From: Bacteroides oleiciplenus YIT 12058 | Lineage (GTDB): Bacteria; Bacteroidota; Bacteroidia; Bacteroidales; Bacteroidaceae | DNA: 64,000 nucleotides | Assembly (NCBI RefSeq): GCF_000315485.1 | Contig: NZ_JH992942.1 | Coordinates: 164,028 to 228,027 of the forward strand | Direction: 5' to 3' | Part shown: positions 8,582 through 16,163 of the stretch, one piece after another | Position numbering within the stretch: the first letter of the stretch is position 1 | Layout: each line of letters starts with the position of its first letter | Translations under genes and position numbers: made by a program | The notes under the pieces: model-generated | The model's input: only the letters and a program-made list of their open reading frames with translations | Told to the model about the DNA's origin: nothing | Database searches by the model: none

Positions 8582-9173
8582 AATAGGATGGTTTTTATTT
8601 GTATAGTTACGATGTACAAAAATAGGCCTTTGAGAGGCAGAAGGTTATTAGTTCTGTCTCAAAAGCTTGTGAAATTGTTGCAAGTACGAAGACAATTTCC
8701 GAATCGTATCTGAATCGTATCTGAGACGTACTTGCTCCGTACATTCTTCAGTCAGAAGTACCTCTGAGTGGAGAAACACTGGAGTTGATACGGAGCAAGT
8801 GTATCCCAGGTACGGTTCAGGTATTATAGATGCATAATTTTGTTAAGTGAGTTTGTTAGGTTGTTTGTAAATCCATTTTGTATTATTGGTGCCTGAAAAT
8901 GGTGTCGTTTCCGTTCCTTGTAATAACCTATTTCTTTATTTCAACAATATCTTTCTTGTTGAAATAAAGCGGGTTATAGTAGCTATTCTGTGTGAAATAA
9001 GGTGCTAAAAAGTAGTGTCAATATGCTTGGATAATTAAAACTGCTTATTGGTTGATAAGCGGGAAATAGATTGTAGTTCAGCGTGTTCGTTCGTTTTGTT
9101 TACGTTTGAGAATTCTCTTCTTTTGATATTAAGCTGCCTTTAATTCAGGATAATACGCTTATTATCAGCAAAA
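8582..9173. other. Noncoding region between sulfatase and right peptide locus
   Basis: This is a divergent intergenic region. It holds the 11-bp repeat array at 8701-8832 and a hairpin with arms CTTTATTTCAACA (8934-8946) and TGTTGAAATAAAG (8957-8969), perfect over 13 bp. The outer bases AATAACC and GGGTTAT extend the stem. No coding region is visible. Confidence 0.6.
8701..8832. repeat. 11-bp period imperfect tandem array A
   Basis: Twelve consecutive 11-mers can be laid out. The first two are identical (GAATCGTATCT at 8701-8711 and 8712-8722), followed by GAGACGTACTT and GCTCCGTACAT. Units at 8789-8821 (TACGGAGCAAG, TGTATCCCAGG, TACGGTTCAGG) match each other; the central four are poorly conserved. 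The two ends are also inverted images: CTTGCTCCGTA (8731-8741) pairs with TACGGAGCAAG (8789-8799). Confidence 0.75.
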
Positions 9174-9181
9174 TACCTTTG
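9174..9181 (+). promoter_or_regulatory. Candidate -7 box upstream of the right peptide locus
   Basis: TACCTTTG is a full match to TAnnTTTG, 183 bp before the peptide start and just before the conserved box at 9188-9243. No clear -33 TTTG is seen. The left locus lacks this element, so the shared box may be the real promoter. Confidence 0.4.
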
Positions 9182-9187
9182 CATTCT

Positions 9188-9243
9188 ATTTAGGAAATTT
9201 GTTTTTTACTTTGCAGGCTGAAAAGAGGTTTTGCTATACCTAT
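9188..9243 (+). promoter_or_regulatory. Conserved upstream box, right copy
   Basis: This 56-bp block corresponds to 4249-4305 on the other strand. It includes TTACTTTGCAGG and ends in GGTTTTGCTATACCTAT, which is also present in the left copy. Confidence 0.55.
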
Positions 9244-9336
9244 ATATAATAGGAATAGTGAGATTGCCCCTAAGAGTGAATTATGATTTTGCGGTGACGT
9301 AAGCATAGTATTACCAGTTGATAATGATAGAGATAA

Positions 9337-9410
9337 TTTTAATATTACTAACAATTAAATTTTATGATTATGAAAGTAGAAAAGGAAATGAAGTATGAAG
9401 CTCCGGAAGT
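9337..9410. repeat. 74-bp identical inverted copy, right arm
   Basis: Identical to the reverse complement of 4076-4149; it spans the ribosome-binding region and the first 15 or so codons of the small peptide. Confidence 0.9.
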
Positions 9411-9489
9411 GGAAGTTCTGGAGGTAGAAGTAGAAGCTGGTTTTGGACCTAGTGGTGATGTACCTGGTGGTGGCGAAGATCCATTTTAG
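9364..9489 (+). CDS. Small peptide, right copy (41 codons)
   Basis: The frame begins MIMKVEKEMKYEAPEVEVLE and ends AGFGPSGDVPGGGEDPF. The N-terminal 24 residues are the same as in the left copy; alternating Glu/Val (EVEVLEVEVE) suggests one amphipathic beta strand. Ser30 follows the shared GFG in both peptides, two residues on. It is the first gene of the right locus, 64 bp before the lipoprotein. It lacks a signal peptide. A precursor of an exported, possibly phosphorylated and cleaved peptide is my inference; an alternative is a small regulatory or intracellular peptide. Confidence 0.8.
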   Translation: MIMKVEKEMKYEAPEVEVLEVEVEAGFGPSGDVPGGGEDPF

Positions 9490-9553
9490 GTCATACTACT
9501 TCAGTGAAACAATTTATACTCAATAAAAAAAGAAACATTTAAAAAGAATACAG

Positions 9554-11902
9554 ATGAAAAAAATTTTATTTTGCGCAGGCTTATTAGCCTTAGTTGCAAG
9601 TTGTGCTGAGAACGAACTGGATTCAATCTCCGGACAGAAGGGTGCTACTAAAGGAATCTCATTTGAAGGTGCATTAGTAGAAGCACCGACTACAAGAGGG
9701 GATTTGGCATATGATGAAGTTTCAGGAATACACAACTTCTTCTGGTATGCAGAAAAAGACCAGATTAGTATTTGGAGTACAAATACAAAGGATGCTACCA
9801 ATTCTAATAGCACCACGGCTTGGAATGTTGCTAAGGTTGTTAAATACAAAGCTACACAATCTAAAGCTAACGGTGTATTTACTGCTATTCAAGACGATAA
9901 TATTTTGGACTTCCAATATGAACCGGGAACATATGATTGGGCTGATCCTGCAAATGAACAATACAAGTCACAGTTCATTGCAACTTATCCTTCTACTGTA
10001 ACTTTAGCAGCAGCTGATAAATATGAATTCTCAAATCTACCGACATTAAACAATCAAGATCAATTAACTCTTGATGGGCAGGATGTTACAAAGAAAATCA
10101 TGATGATTTCTCATACTACGGCCGTTAAAGAAAACTCTTACGATGCTGTAGGTGAGAAAATTGATTTGAATTTCATTCGTCCGTTTACTGCCGTAGTATT
10201 CAGAACTAGCGGAATTGATGAAGAATACGCTAACATTTTTGGTAAGCTTAAATCTATCACATTGACAGCAAAAGGATATGATGCAAACAATAATGGTAGT
10301 ACTACTGACCCAAACGATATTGCACCTTCTTACATTGATTATGGTTCTGATGCTCACTACCTCTATAACAGTGAAAAACCGGAAGAGTCTAAACTTGTAC
10401 AAGCAGATGGTAGTGCTATTACTGATATGGCGAGTGATATTACCGGTGCTGATCAAGAAATAGAACTGAAATTGAATGGTGGTACAGGTCTTGAATTTAT
10501 GGATGGCAATCTTGCATACATGGCTATCAATAAGATTGATCGTAAAGCCTTTAAGGACGCTGGAGTTAAAGAAACTATGTTAATGAAGTTCTCTTTTGAG
10601 AACATTGATCTTCCTAAGACAGTTGAGACCGATGCTAACTGGCCTTCTACTATGAATAACAAGTTTATTGGTGGTGTTCCTACTACTCTGGACATCAACT
10701 CATTCCCTTACTTGGTGACAAATACTGCTGGTGCTCGTACCCTGATTGTAAACCAAGGAGTGTTCTCTCAAATCTTTAATGCTGCTAAAGACAAAGTAAA
10801 ATGGAATGATGGTGCAGAACAGGAATATGTACTTACTGAGTTTACAAACATCATTTCTAAAGTTGAATTGACTACTGAAGAATTGGCTACATTGAAAGGA
10901 TTTACAGCAGCAACTTCAATCAAATTAGCAGAGAATGCAACAATTCCTGCCAATACTTTCAAGAACTTGACAGCTTTGACAACCATCAATCTTCCGAAAG
11001 CAACTACGATTGCAAAAGATGCATTTGATGCAGCTACCAGCTTAGTAAACGTAAGTATGCCGTCATACAAATTTGCTGACGAGACTATCAATCCTCAGAT
11101 TTTGAAGCAAGCAAGCCTCGTTACTTTGGATATGTCTGGTGTAGATCAAATGAGTGCTGCTTTCCCTGCTAAGGGATTGAGCCTTAGTGGTTACAAGCAA
11201 TTAAAAACAATTAAAGTTAAAGATGGCTTGTTGGTAGGTGCTAGTTCATTCAATGATTGCTCTGCTTTAGCAACTATCAATGGTGCTATCGAATTCCGTG
11301 AAGATGGTGCTGCTGCATTCAAGGATTGTAAAGCATTAACAGAAATCAACATTAAGAACACTGTTATTCCTGCTGATGCATTCAGCGGATGTATTCTACT
11401 GAAAAAAGTTTTGAAAGATGGACAGCAAGTTTTGCCAACTTCCATCGGAAGCCAGGCATTCATGAATTGTACAGCATTGGAAGAAATGAATTTAACTCTT
11501 GCAACTACAATCGGTGAAGAAGCCTTCAAGGGATGTGCAGCTCTTTATGGCGTAGCAGATGCAGCAGAAGATGGCAAGAAGATTATGTATGTGGGTGCTA
11601 CAACAATTCCTCTCGGGGTATTCGAGAATTGTACAGCTTTGGAATATGTACATTTCATGGAAGCAACTTCATTTGATGAAGATATTTTCAAAGGCTGCAC
11701 AGGCGGTAGTAATCTGAAGGAAATTAAGTTCAAGAAAGCGTTCACAATTGCTTCAAGTGTAAGCTCAAATGCTACATTTGGTAGTAATACCCAGGTAGTG
11801 AAATTGTTCATTAATCCTGCTCAAAGTGTAAAAACATTCAATAATAATACTCTTAAATTGAATGCTACAAACATTACTTTCTTAAGCATTACTAAAGAAT
11901 AA
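9554..11902 (+). CDS. Leucine-rich-repeat lipoprotein with fimbrillin-like start, right locus
   Basis: The 782-residue protein has a lipoprotein signal (LLALVASC, Cys near residue 17), a fimbrillin-like N-terminal part with APTTRGD, and from about residue 445 a series of BspA-type leucine-rich repeats: AFKDCKALTEINI, AFMNCTALEEMNL, AFKGCAALYGV, VFENCTALEYVHF. This repeat type is used by surface proteins that bind host proteins or other cells. The left copy keeps the fimbrillin-like part but has solenoid-like repeats instead, so the exposed part has been exchanged while the surrounding genes were kept. The ATG at 9554 follows an A-rich leader. Confidence 0.85.
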   Translation: MKKILFCAGLLALVASCAENELDSISGQKGATKGISFEGALVEAPTTRGDLAYDEVSGIHNFFWYAEKDQISIWSTNTKDATNSNSTTAWNVAKVVKYKATQSKANGVFTAIQDDNILDFQYEPGTYDWADPANEQYKSQFIATYPSTVTLAAADKYEFSNLPTLNNQDQLTLDGQDVTKKIMMISHTTAVKENSYDAVGEKIDLNFIRPFTAVVFRTSGIDEEYANIFGKLKSITLTAKGYDANNNGSTTDPNDIAPSYIDYGSDAHYLYNSEKPEESKLVQADGSAITDMASDITGADQEIELKLNGGTGLEFMDGNLAYMAINKIDRKAFKDAGVKETMLMKFSFENIDLPKTVETDANWPSTMNNKFIGGVPTTLDINSFPYLVTNTAGARTLIVNQGVFSQIFNAAKDKVKWNDGAEQEYVLTEFTNIISKVELTTEELATLKGFTAATSIKLAENATIPANTFKNLTALTTINLPKATTIAKDAFDAATSLVNVSMPSYKFADETINPQILKQASLVTLDMSGVDQMSAAFPAKGLSLSGYKQLKTIKVKDGLLVGASSFNDCSALATINGAIEFREDGAAAFKDCKALTEINIKNTVIPADAFSGCILLKKVLKDGQQVLPTSIGSQAFMNCTALEEMNLTLATTIGEEAFKGCAALYGVADAAEDGKKIMYVGATTIPLGVFENCTALEYVHFMEATSFDEDIFKGCTGGSNLKEIKFKKAFTIASSVSSNATFGSNTQVVKLFINPAQSVKTFNNNTLKLNATNITFLSITKE

Positions 11903-11953
11903 TCCTTAACCAAGATAAGTTCACTGAACTATTTTTTTAATGCTATTTATCAG

Positions 11954-11981
11954 AAAGGTGAGGCTATATGCCTCACCTTTT
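11954..11981 (+). terminator. Terminator between lipoprotein and Wzz-like gene
   Basis: AAAGGTGAGGC (11954-11964) pairs with GCCTCACCTTT and is followed by TTTT. It is a standard intrinsic terminator, 34 bp before the next start, matching the hairpin at 1582-1626 in the left locus. Confidence 0.8.
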
Positions 11982-12015
11982 TTAATCACCCAACTAATTT
12001 CTTACTCTTATTTTT

Positions 12016-13113
12016 ATGAAAAGAGAAGTGCTCACTTCTTCCCCAGTGGACTATGTACTCTTGCTATCCAAACTATGGGATGCCAGAATATTCTTGCTGA
12101 AAGTATGTGCAGCAGGATTGCTTGTGGGAATACTTGTGTCCATCAGTATCCCCAAGGAATATGAAACGAGCATTTATACGGTTCCAGAAAGTACAGCAGG
12201 AAGGATAGATACGGATGACAGCTTTTCATCAGAAATTAGCATCGGAGGTAAGAAGATACAGGATGCCATCATTCCAAGTCTATATCCGGAAGTGATAAGT
12301 TCTACCCCTTTTCTTCTATCGTTATTTGATATACCTTTAACATTGTCCGGTAGTAAAGAAGCCAGTACGTTAACATTATCCGAATACATGTCCACGCACC
12401 AATGCTCACCTTGGTGGAGCACTATTCGTTCCGGTATATTTCAAGTCGTCAGTTTTCCAATAACCCTTTTTAGCGAAAAAGAAACAGATAAATTTAACAA
12501 CCCGCAAAGCATAACTGTCCGACACGACGAGCCCATAGAAGTTTTCCACCTTTCAAAGCATGAGGCTGCGATAGCTGCTGCCATCAATAGTAGAATCAAT
12601 GTAGACGTGAACAAACAAAAACGGACAGTGACCCTGCACGTACGTATGCAGGACCCTCTTGTCTCAGCAACAGTAGCAGACAGCGTAATGGCAAAATTAC
12701 AAGCATATGTCTCTGACTATCGCACCAGAAAAGAACGTGTAAATCTGGAATATACAGAGAATCTTTATCAACAAGCACGTAAAAAGTATTATGAGGCGCA
12801 AGAAGCTTACGCTCATTTTGCAGACGCTAACCAATTCTTATCACTCAAGCTTTACCAAAAGGAACTGTATAATTTACAGGTGACCAAAGAACTTGCCTAC
12901 AAGGAATATACAGAAACATTACAACAGTTGCAACTTTCCAAAATCAGAGTTTATAAGAAGCGTCCCGTATTTGCCGTCATTGAACCTGCCACAGTTCCGC
13001 TCAACCCGGTTTCTCCCTCTAAGATGAAGATCTTGTCAGGATTCTTCTTGCTGTCTTTGGCTTTGGGATGTGGATGGATTTACTTCAAAAATATGCGTTC
13101 GACACAACTATGA
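12016..13113 (+). CDS. Wzz/GNVR-type membrane protein, right locus
   Basis: This 365-residue paralogue of 376-1524 shares IPKEYE/TPKEYT after the first membrane segment (about residues 35-55), SLYPEVISSTPFLLSLFDI, HEAAIAAAINSRINVDVNKQKRTVT and DPLVSATVADSV, then an alpha-helical stretch, a Pro-rich segment and a second membrane span near the end. It lies in the inner membrane with most of the chain in the periplasm. The last four bases (ATGA) overlap the ABC exporter start, so the two are translationally coupled, consistent with a shared complex. A chain-length role for a polysaccharide cannot be excluded, but no glycosyltransferase is nearby. Confidence 0.82.
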   Translation: MKREVLTSSPVDYVLLLSKLWDARIFLLKVCAAGLLVGILVSISIPKEYETSIYTVPESTAGRIDTDDSFSSEISIGGKKIQDAIIPSLYPEVISSTPFLLSLFDIPLTLSGSKEASTLTLSEYMSTHQCSPWWSTIRSGIFQVVSFPITLFSEKETDKFNNPQSITVRHDEPIEVFHLSKHEAAIAAAINSRINVDVNKQKRTVTLHVRMQDPLVSATVADSVMAKLQAYVSDYRTRKERVNLEYTENLYQQARKKYYEAQEAYAHFADANQFLSLKLYQKELYNLQVTKELAYKEYTETLQQLQLSKIRVYKKRPVFAVIEPATVPLNPVSPSKMKILSGFFLLSLALGCGWIYFKNMRSTQL

Positions 13114-14744
13114 TTAAAAAGATATACGAACTTTTATCGAAACGTCAACAAAAACGTGGCATAAGGATAGTGTTTGTCGTGTTATTACGTGCTTTGCTCG
13201 ATTTTGCAGGTATAGCCGCACTGATTCCTGTAATACTGGCTGTACTGGGACCTGACAGAAACCGAGGTACGATGTTGGTACTATGTGGTGCAGTATTACT
13301 GTTTGTAGTACTGAAAAACGGTCTGGTGATGTTGCTGGCACGTGTGCAAAGCCGTTTTTTGTTAGATATATACCAGGATTTCAGCCGGAGAATGTTTGTA
13401 AATTACTATCGTCGGGGATTGCTTTTCCTGAAGGGGGCAAGCAGCCTGCAATTAGGACATGAGGTGAACTATGTGTGCTATACATTCAGTTTATGTGTAT
13501 TGGCACCCGTTTTTCGTTTATTGAGTGATTCTGTGCTTATATTGCTGATGGTGTCGGCGCTAGTGGTATGGGAACCCCTTGCAGGACTGTTACTCTGTGT
13601 TGTATTTCTACCACTGACAGGAGGATATATAGGATTAGTACGGAAACGCCTGCGCCATTACGGAACGGAGGAACAGGAAGCGAGGCGTAAGCAGTTGCGA
13701 ACAGTGGTGGAAGCTTTCCGCGGCTTTGCGGAGTTGGAAGTAGCACATGCTTTCCATGCCTCCACTGTTTCATTTGACCGCGGCATGGAAAACATTACTC
13801 GTAATCGTTTGCGGATGGAGATATGCCAGCTTTTTCCACAGTTCCTGTCGGAAATAGCTATGGTTTGCGGGTTGGCGTTGTTAGTGGGTGTGGGACGTGG
13901 TAATTTGGGGTTGGTGGGCGGTGTGTTTGCCGTTGCGGCCTTCCGTTTACTGCCTGCTATACGAAATTTGTTGAATAGTTGGAATATGCTCCAGAACGCT
14001 TCACATACCTTAGAAATAGTAGCTGAAGGGATTGTCGATGTGTCACAAAAGGAGATAGCGGCAGCGGTTCCTTTTACCTTTGAACAAGGTATTGAATTGC
14101 GTGGAGTGAGCTTTGCTTTTCCAGATGGTTATATGCTTTTTCAAGACCTGAATCTAAACATCAGACGTGGTGAATGTGTGGGTATACGAGGTGCGAGCGG
14201 ATCGGGAAAATCTACCCTCTTTAATCTGATGCTGGGTTTTCTGGAGCCTGTTGGTGGAGAAATCCGTATAGACGGAAGGTTGTTAACAAACACCAATCGA
14301 GAGGAATGGTATAAGTTGGCAGGGTATGTGCCGCAGGAGATTTTTGTAGCAGAGGGTACTCTTGCCACTAATATAGCTTTGGGGCAATTGCAGGTTGATT
14401 ACGAAAAGGTGATGCACGTGCTGGAACAGGTGCAGCTTAAGGAATGGGCAGAACATTTACCGCAAGGATTAGATACACCGTTGGGCGAGTTCGGCAGTCG
14501 ATTGTCGGGAGGACAGAAGCAACGGATCGGAATAGCCCGTGCATTATATAAACAAGCAGAAGTTCTGTTCTTTGATGAAGCAACTTCAGCACTGGACCAC
14601 CAAACGGAGCAGGAAATTAATCATGCTTTACAAATGCTCTCCCGGCAACGCCGTGAACTAACATTGGTTATCATAGCCCATCGGGAAAGTTCACTGGCTT
14701 TTTGCGACTGGATATTCGATTTGAATAGTGGTAATATATACTAA
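13110..14744 (+). CDS. ABC exporter (fused membrane and ATPase domains)
   Basis: The 544-residue half-transporter has about six membrane segments in the first 300 residues and a full ATPase: Walker A GASGSGKST, Q-loop YVPQE, signature LSGGQKQRIGIARAL, Walker B VLFFDEATSALD and H-loop IAHRE. It works as a dimer. There is no N-terminal C39 peptidase domain, so any leader removal must be done by another protein; the S26-like gene at 15611 is the obvious candidate. The start was set at the ATG at 13110 (MIKKIYELL) because it overlaps the previous stop by four bases and because the left-edge paralogue begins at the equivalent codon. A GNVR partner suggests an envelope-spanning exporter. Confidence 0.93.
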   Translation: MIKKIYELLSKRQQKRGIRIVFVVLLRALLDFAGIAALIPVILAVLGPDRNRGTMLVLCGAVLLFVVLKNGLVMLLARVQSRFLLDIYQDFSRRMFVNYYRRGLLFLKGASSLQLGHEVNYVCYTFSLCVLAPVFRLLSDSVLILLMVSALVVWEPLAGLLLCVVFLPLTGGYIGLVRKRLRHYGTEEQEARRKQLRTVVEAFRGFAELEVAHAFHASTVSFDRGMENITRNRLRMEICQLFPQFLSEIAMVCGLALLVGVGRGNLGLVGGVFAVAAFRLLPAIRNLLNSWNMLQNASHTLEIVAEGIVDVSQKEIAAAVPFTFEQGIELRGVSFAFPDGYMLFQDLNLNIRRGECVGIRGASGSGKSTLFNLMLGFLEPVGGEIRIDGRLLTNTNREEWYKLAGYVPQEIFVAEGTLATNIALGQLQVDYEKVMHVLEQVQLKEWAEHLPQGLDTPLGEFGSRLSGGQKQRIGIARALYKQAEVLFFDEATSALDHQTEQEINHALQMLSRQRRELTLVIIAHRESSLAFCDWIFDLNSGNIY

Positions 14745-14759
14745 GGAAAAATAAAAAAG

Positions 14760-15623
14760 ATGGAACAAGATTATTTAATTGCCGGACACCGTATCAGGGT
14801 TGAAAATAAAACTTTGATGTATGCAATGGATAAAATGCCCGGTTTCGAAGTTTTCAAAGTTAATAAAGAAAATGAAACTCCCTTCCGTTTCACTGTGATG
14901 GATGGCAAAATGCCTGCTTGGAAAAAGGAGCTTTATAGTATTGATATTAATGGCACCGTAAGCCGATTCGGTTCTTGTGATGGCGGATATGTTTTCGATT
15001 CGGCTCCTCCAGTGGGAAAGATGTTAGAATTATGGGTGGACCCAAACGGACATACAGCGCGTTTAACAGGCAACTTTGAACCACGTCTGCTACGTTTTGC
15101 TTGTTGGATGGCTTATGGTATGATGACCGTACCATATCAAACGGTTGCCATCCATACCAGTACCATTGTATGCCAAGGCAGAGCGGTACTCTTTCTGGGT
15201 GAAAGTGGCACAGGAAAGAGTACACATACACGCTTGTGGCGTGAGAATATAGAAGGTGCTATGTTATTGAACGATGATAGTCCTATCCTTCGTATCATTG
15301 ACGGAAAGCCATGGGTATATGGCAGCCCATGGAGTGGAAAGACGCCTTGCTACAAAAAAGAGTGTTATCCGCTGGCTGCTTGCGTACGATTATCGCAAGC
15401 CTCATTCAATCAGATTAGAAAATTAGCTGTAGCAGAGGCTTATGCTTCATTACACCCTTCTTGTCCACCAGCTTTTTCTTATGATGAGTCCCTGTATGAC
15501 TCTATTTGCGAAGTGCTGAATGCTGTACTTACAAACGTACCTGTGTATCACCTTGCTTGCTTACCAAATTCAGATGCTGCTCGTCTCTCTTACGAAACAA
15601 TTTTTGGCACATGCGAAAAATAG
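14760..15623 (+). CDS. HprK-like serine kinase homologue
   Basis: The 287-residue protein has a C-terminal P-loop region like HPr kinase/phosphorylase: VAIHTSTIVCQGRAVLFLGESGTGKSTHTRLW, with Walker A at residues 147-154 and NDDSP at 171-175, a second HprK feature. The N-terminal 120 residues are unrelated to the HPr-binding domain of classical HprK. Relatives of this type occur in lasso-peptide clusters, where one phosphorylates a serine near the end of the precursor (the paeninodin kinase). It starts 15 bp after the exporter and overlaps the peptidase gene by 13 bp. The peptides at 4006 and 9364 both carry a Ser soon after GFG, a plausible target by analogy only. Confidence 0.75.
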   Translation: MEQDYLIAGHRIRVENKTLMYAMDKMPGFEVFKVNKENETPFRFTVMDGKMPAWKKELYSIDINGTVSRFGSCDGGYVFDSAPPVGKMLELWVDPNGHTARLTGNFEPRLLRFACWMAYGMMTVPYQTVAIHTSTIVCQGRAVLFLGESGTGKSTHTRLWRENIEGAMLLNDDSPILRIIDGKPWVYGSPWSGKTPCYKKECYPLAACVRLSQASFNQIRKLAVAEAYASLHPSCPPAFSYDESLYDSICEVLNAVLTNVPVYHLACLPNSDAARLSYETIFGTCEK

Positions 15624-16063
15624 TGGTATCCAACGATTTCTTTGTCGGAGCGGCAGAAGCACTGAAACAAGGGCAGACGGTGAAACTCCTTATCGGTGGG
15701 CAAAGTATGTATCCTTTTATCAGGGGAGGTATAGATATAGTAGAGGTGGTTCCTTGCCTGCCCGAAGGAGAACTGCCTGCTTGGTGTTGTCCTTTCTATC
15801 AATGGAATGATAAATACTTAATTCATAGGTATATTGGCCGAGAAGGTGATGACTGCCTGATGCTGGGTGATGGGAATGTGGCTCGTATTGAGCGAGTAAA
15901 GCGGGAGGATATTATCGGCTTATTAAGAACTATCTATCGTCCCGATGGTACAACGCAGGATTGCTGCGATGTACGTTGGTTGAAAAAGGCGGAATGGTGG
16001 TATCGGTTGAGATTTTTGCGGCGATGGTTGTTGCCGGTCTTTAAGATGCTGCATATCAGATAA
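15611..16063 (+). CDS. S24/S26-type signal peptidase-like protein
   Basis: The 150-residue protein has GGQSMYPFI (Ser32), LIHRYIG (His72) and MLGDGN (Asp87), the order of the Ser/His/Asp triad of the SipW/Sec11 type of signal peptidase, where His replaces the Lys of bacterial LepB. It is much shorter than LepB and lacks an N-terminal membrane anchor; the end (WWYRLRFLRRWLLPVFKML) is basic and hydrophobic and could touch the membrane. The ATG at 15611 was taken because upstream codons lie in the kinase frame overlap and encode no family sequence. It probably cleaves a substrate of this locus. Confidence 0.78.
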   Translation: MRKIVVSNDFFVGAAEALKQGQTVKLLIGGQSMYPFIRGGIDIVEVVPCLPEGELPAWCCPFYQWNDKYLIHRYIGREGDDCLMLGDGNVARIERVKREDIIGLLRTIYRPDGTTQDCCDVRWLKKAEWWYRLRFLRRWLLPVFKMLHIR

Positions 16064-16116
16064 GGTATTTAACTAAAATTATTACGGAAATATTTCCTTA
16101 ATTACGAATGTCGTTG

Positions 16117-16124
16117 TACTTTTG
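16117..16124 (+). promoter_or_regulatory. -7 box for mdh
   Basis: TACTTTTG matches TAnnTTTG, 39 bp before the mdh start. The upstream in-frame start near 16122 would fall inside this box, so it is not used. Confidence 0.65.
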
Positions 16125-16163
16125 CCACAACTTTATAACACTATAAATAAAAAATTGAAGATT

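Noticed and set aside
1..16063. Capsule or exopolysaccharide locus because of Wzz-like proteins
   Set aside because: No glycosyltransferase, flippase or polymerase is present; exporter, kinase and peptidase genes fit a peptide or protein better.
16122..16163. Upstream in-frame extension of mdh
   Set aside because: The extension overlaps the -7 box and has no match to the family; the Rossmann motif begins right after the later ATG.
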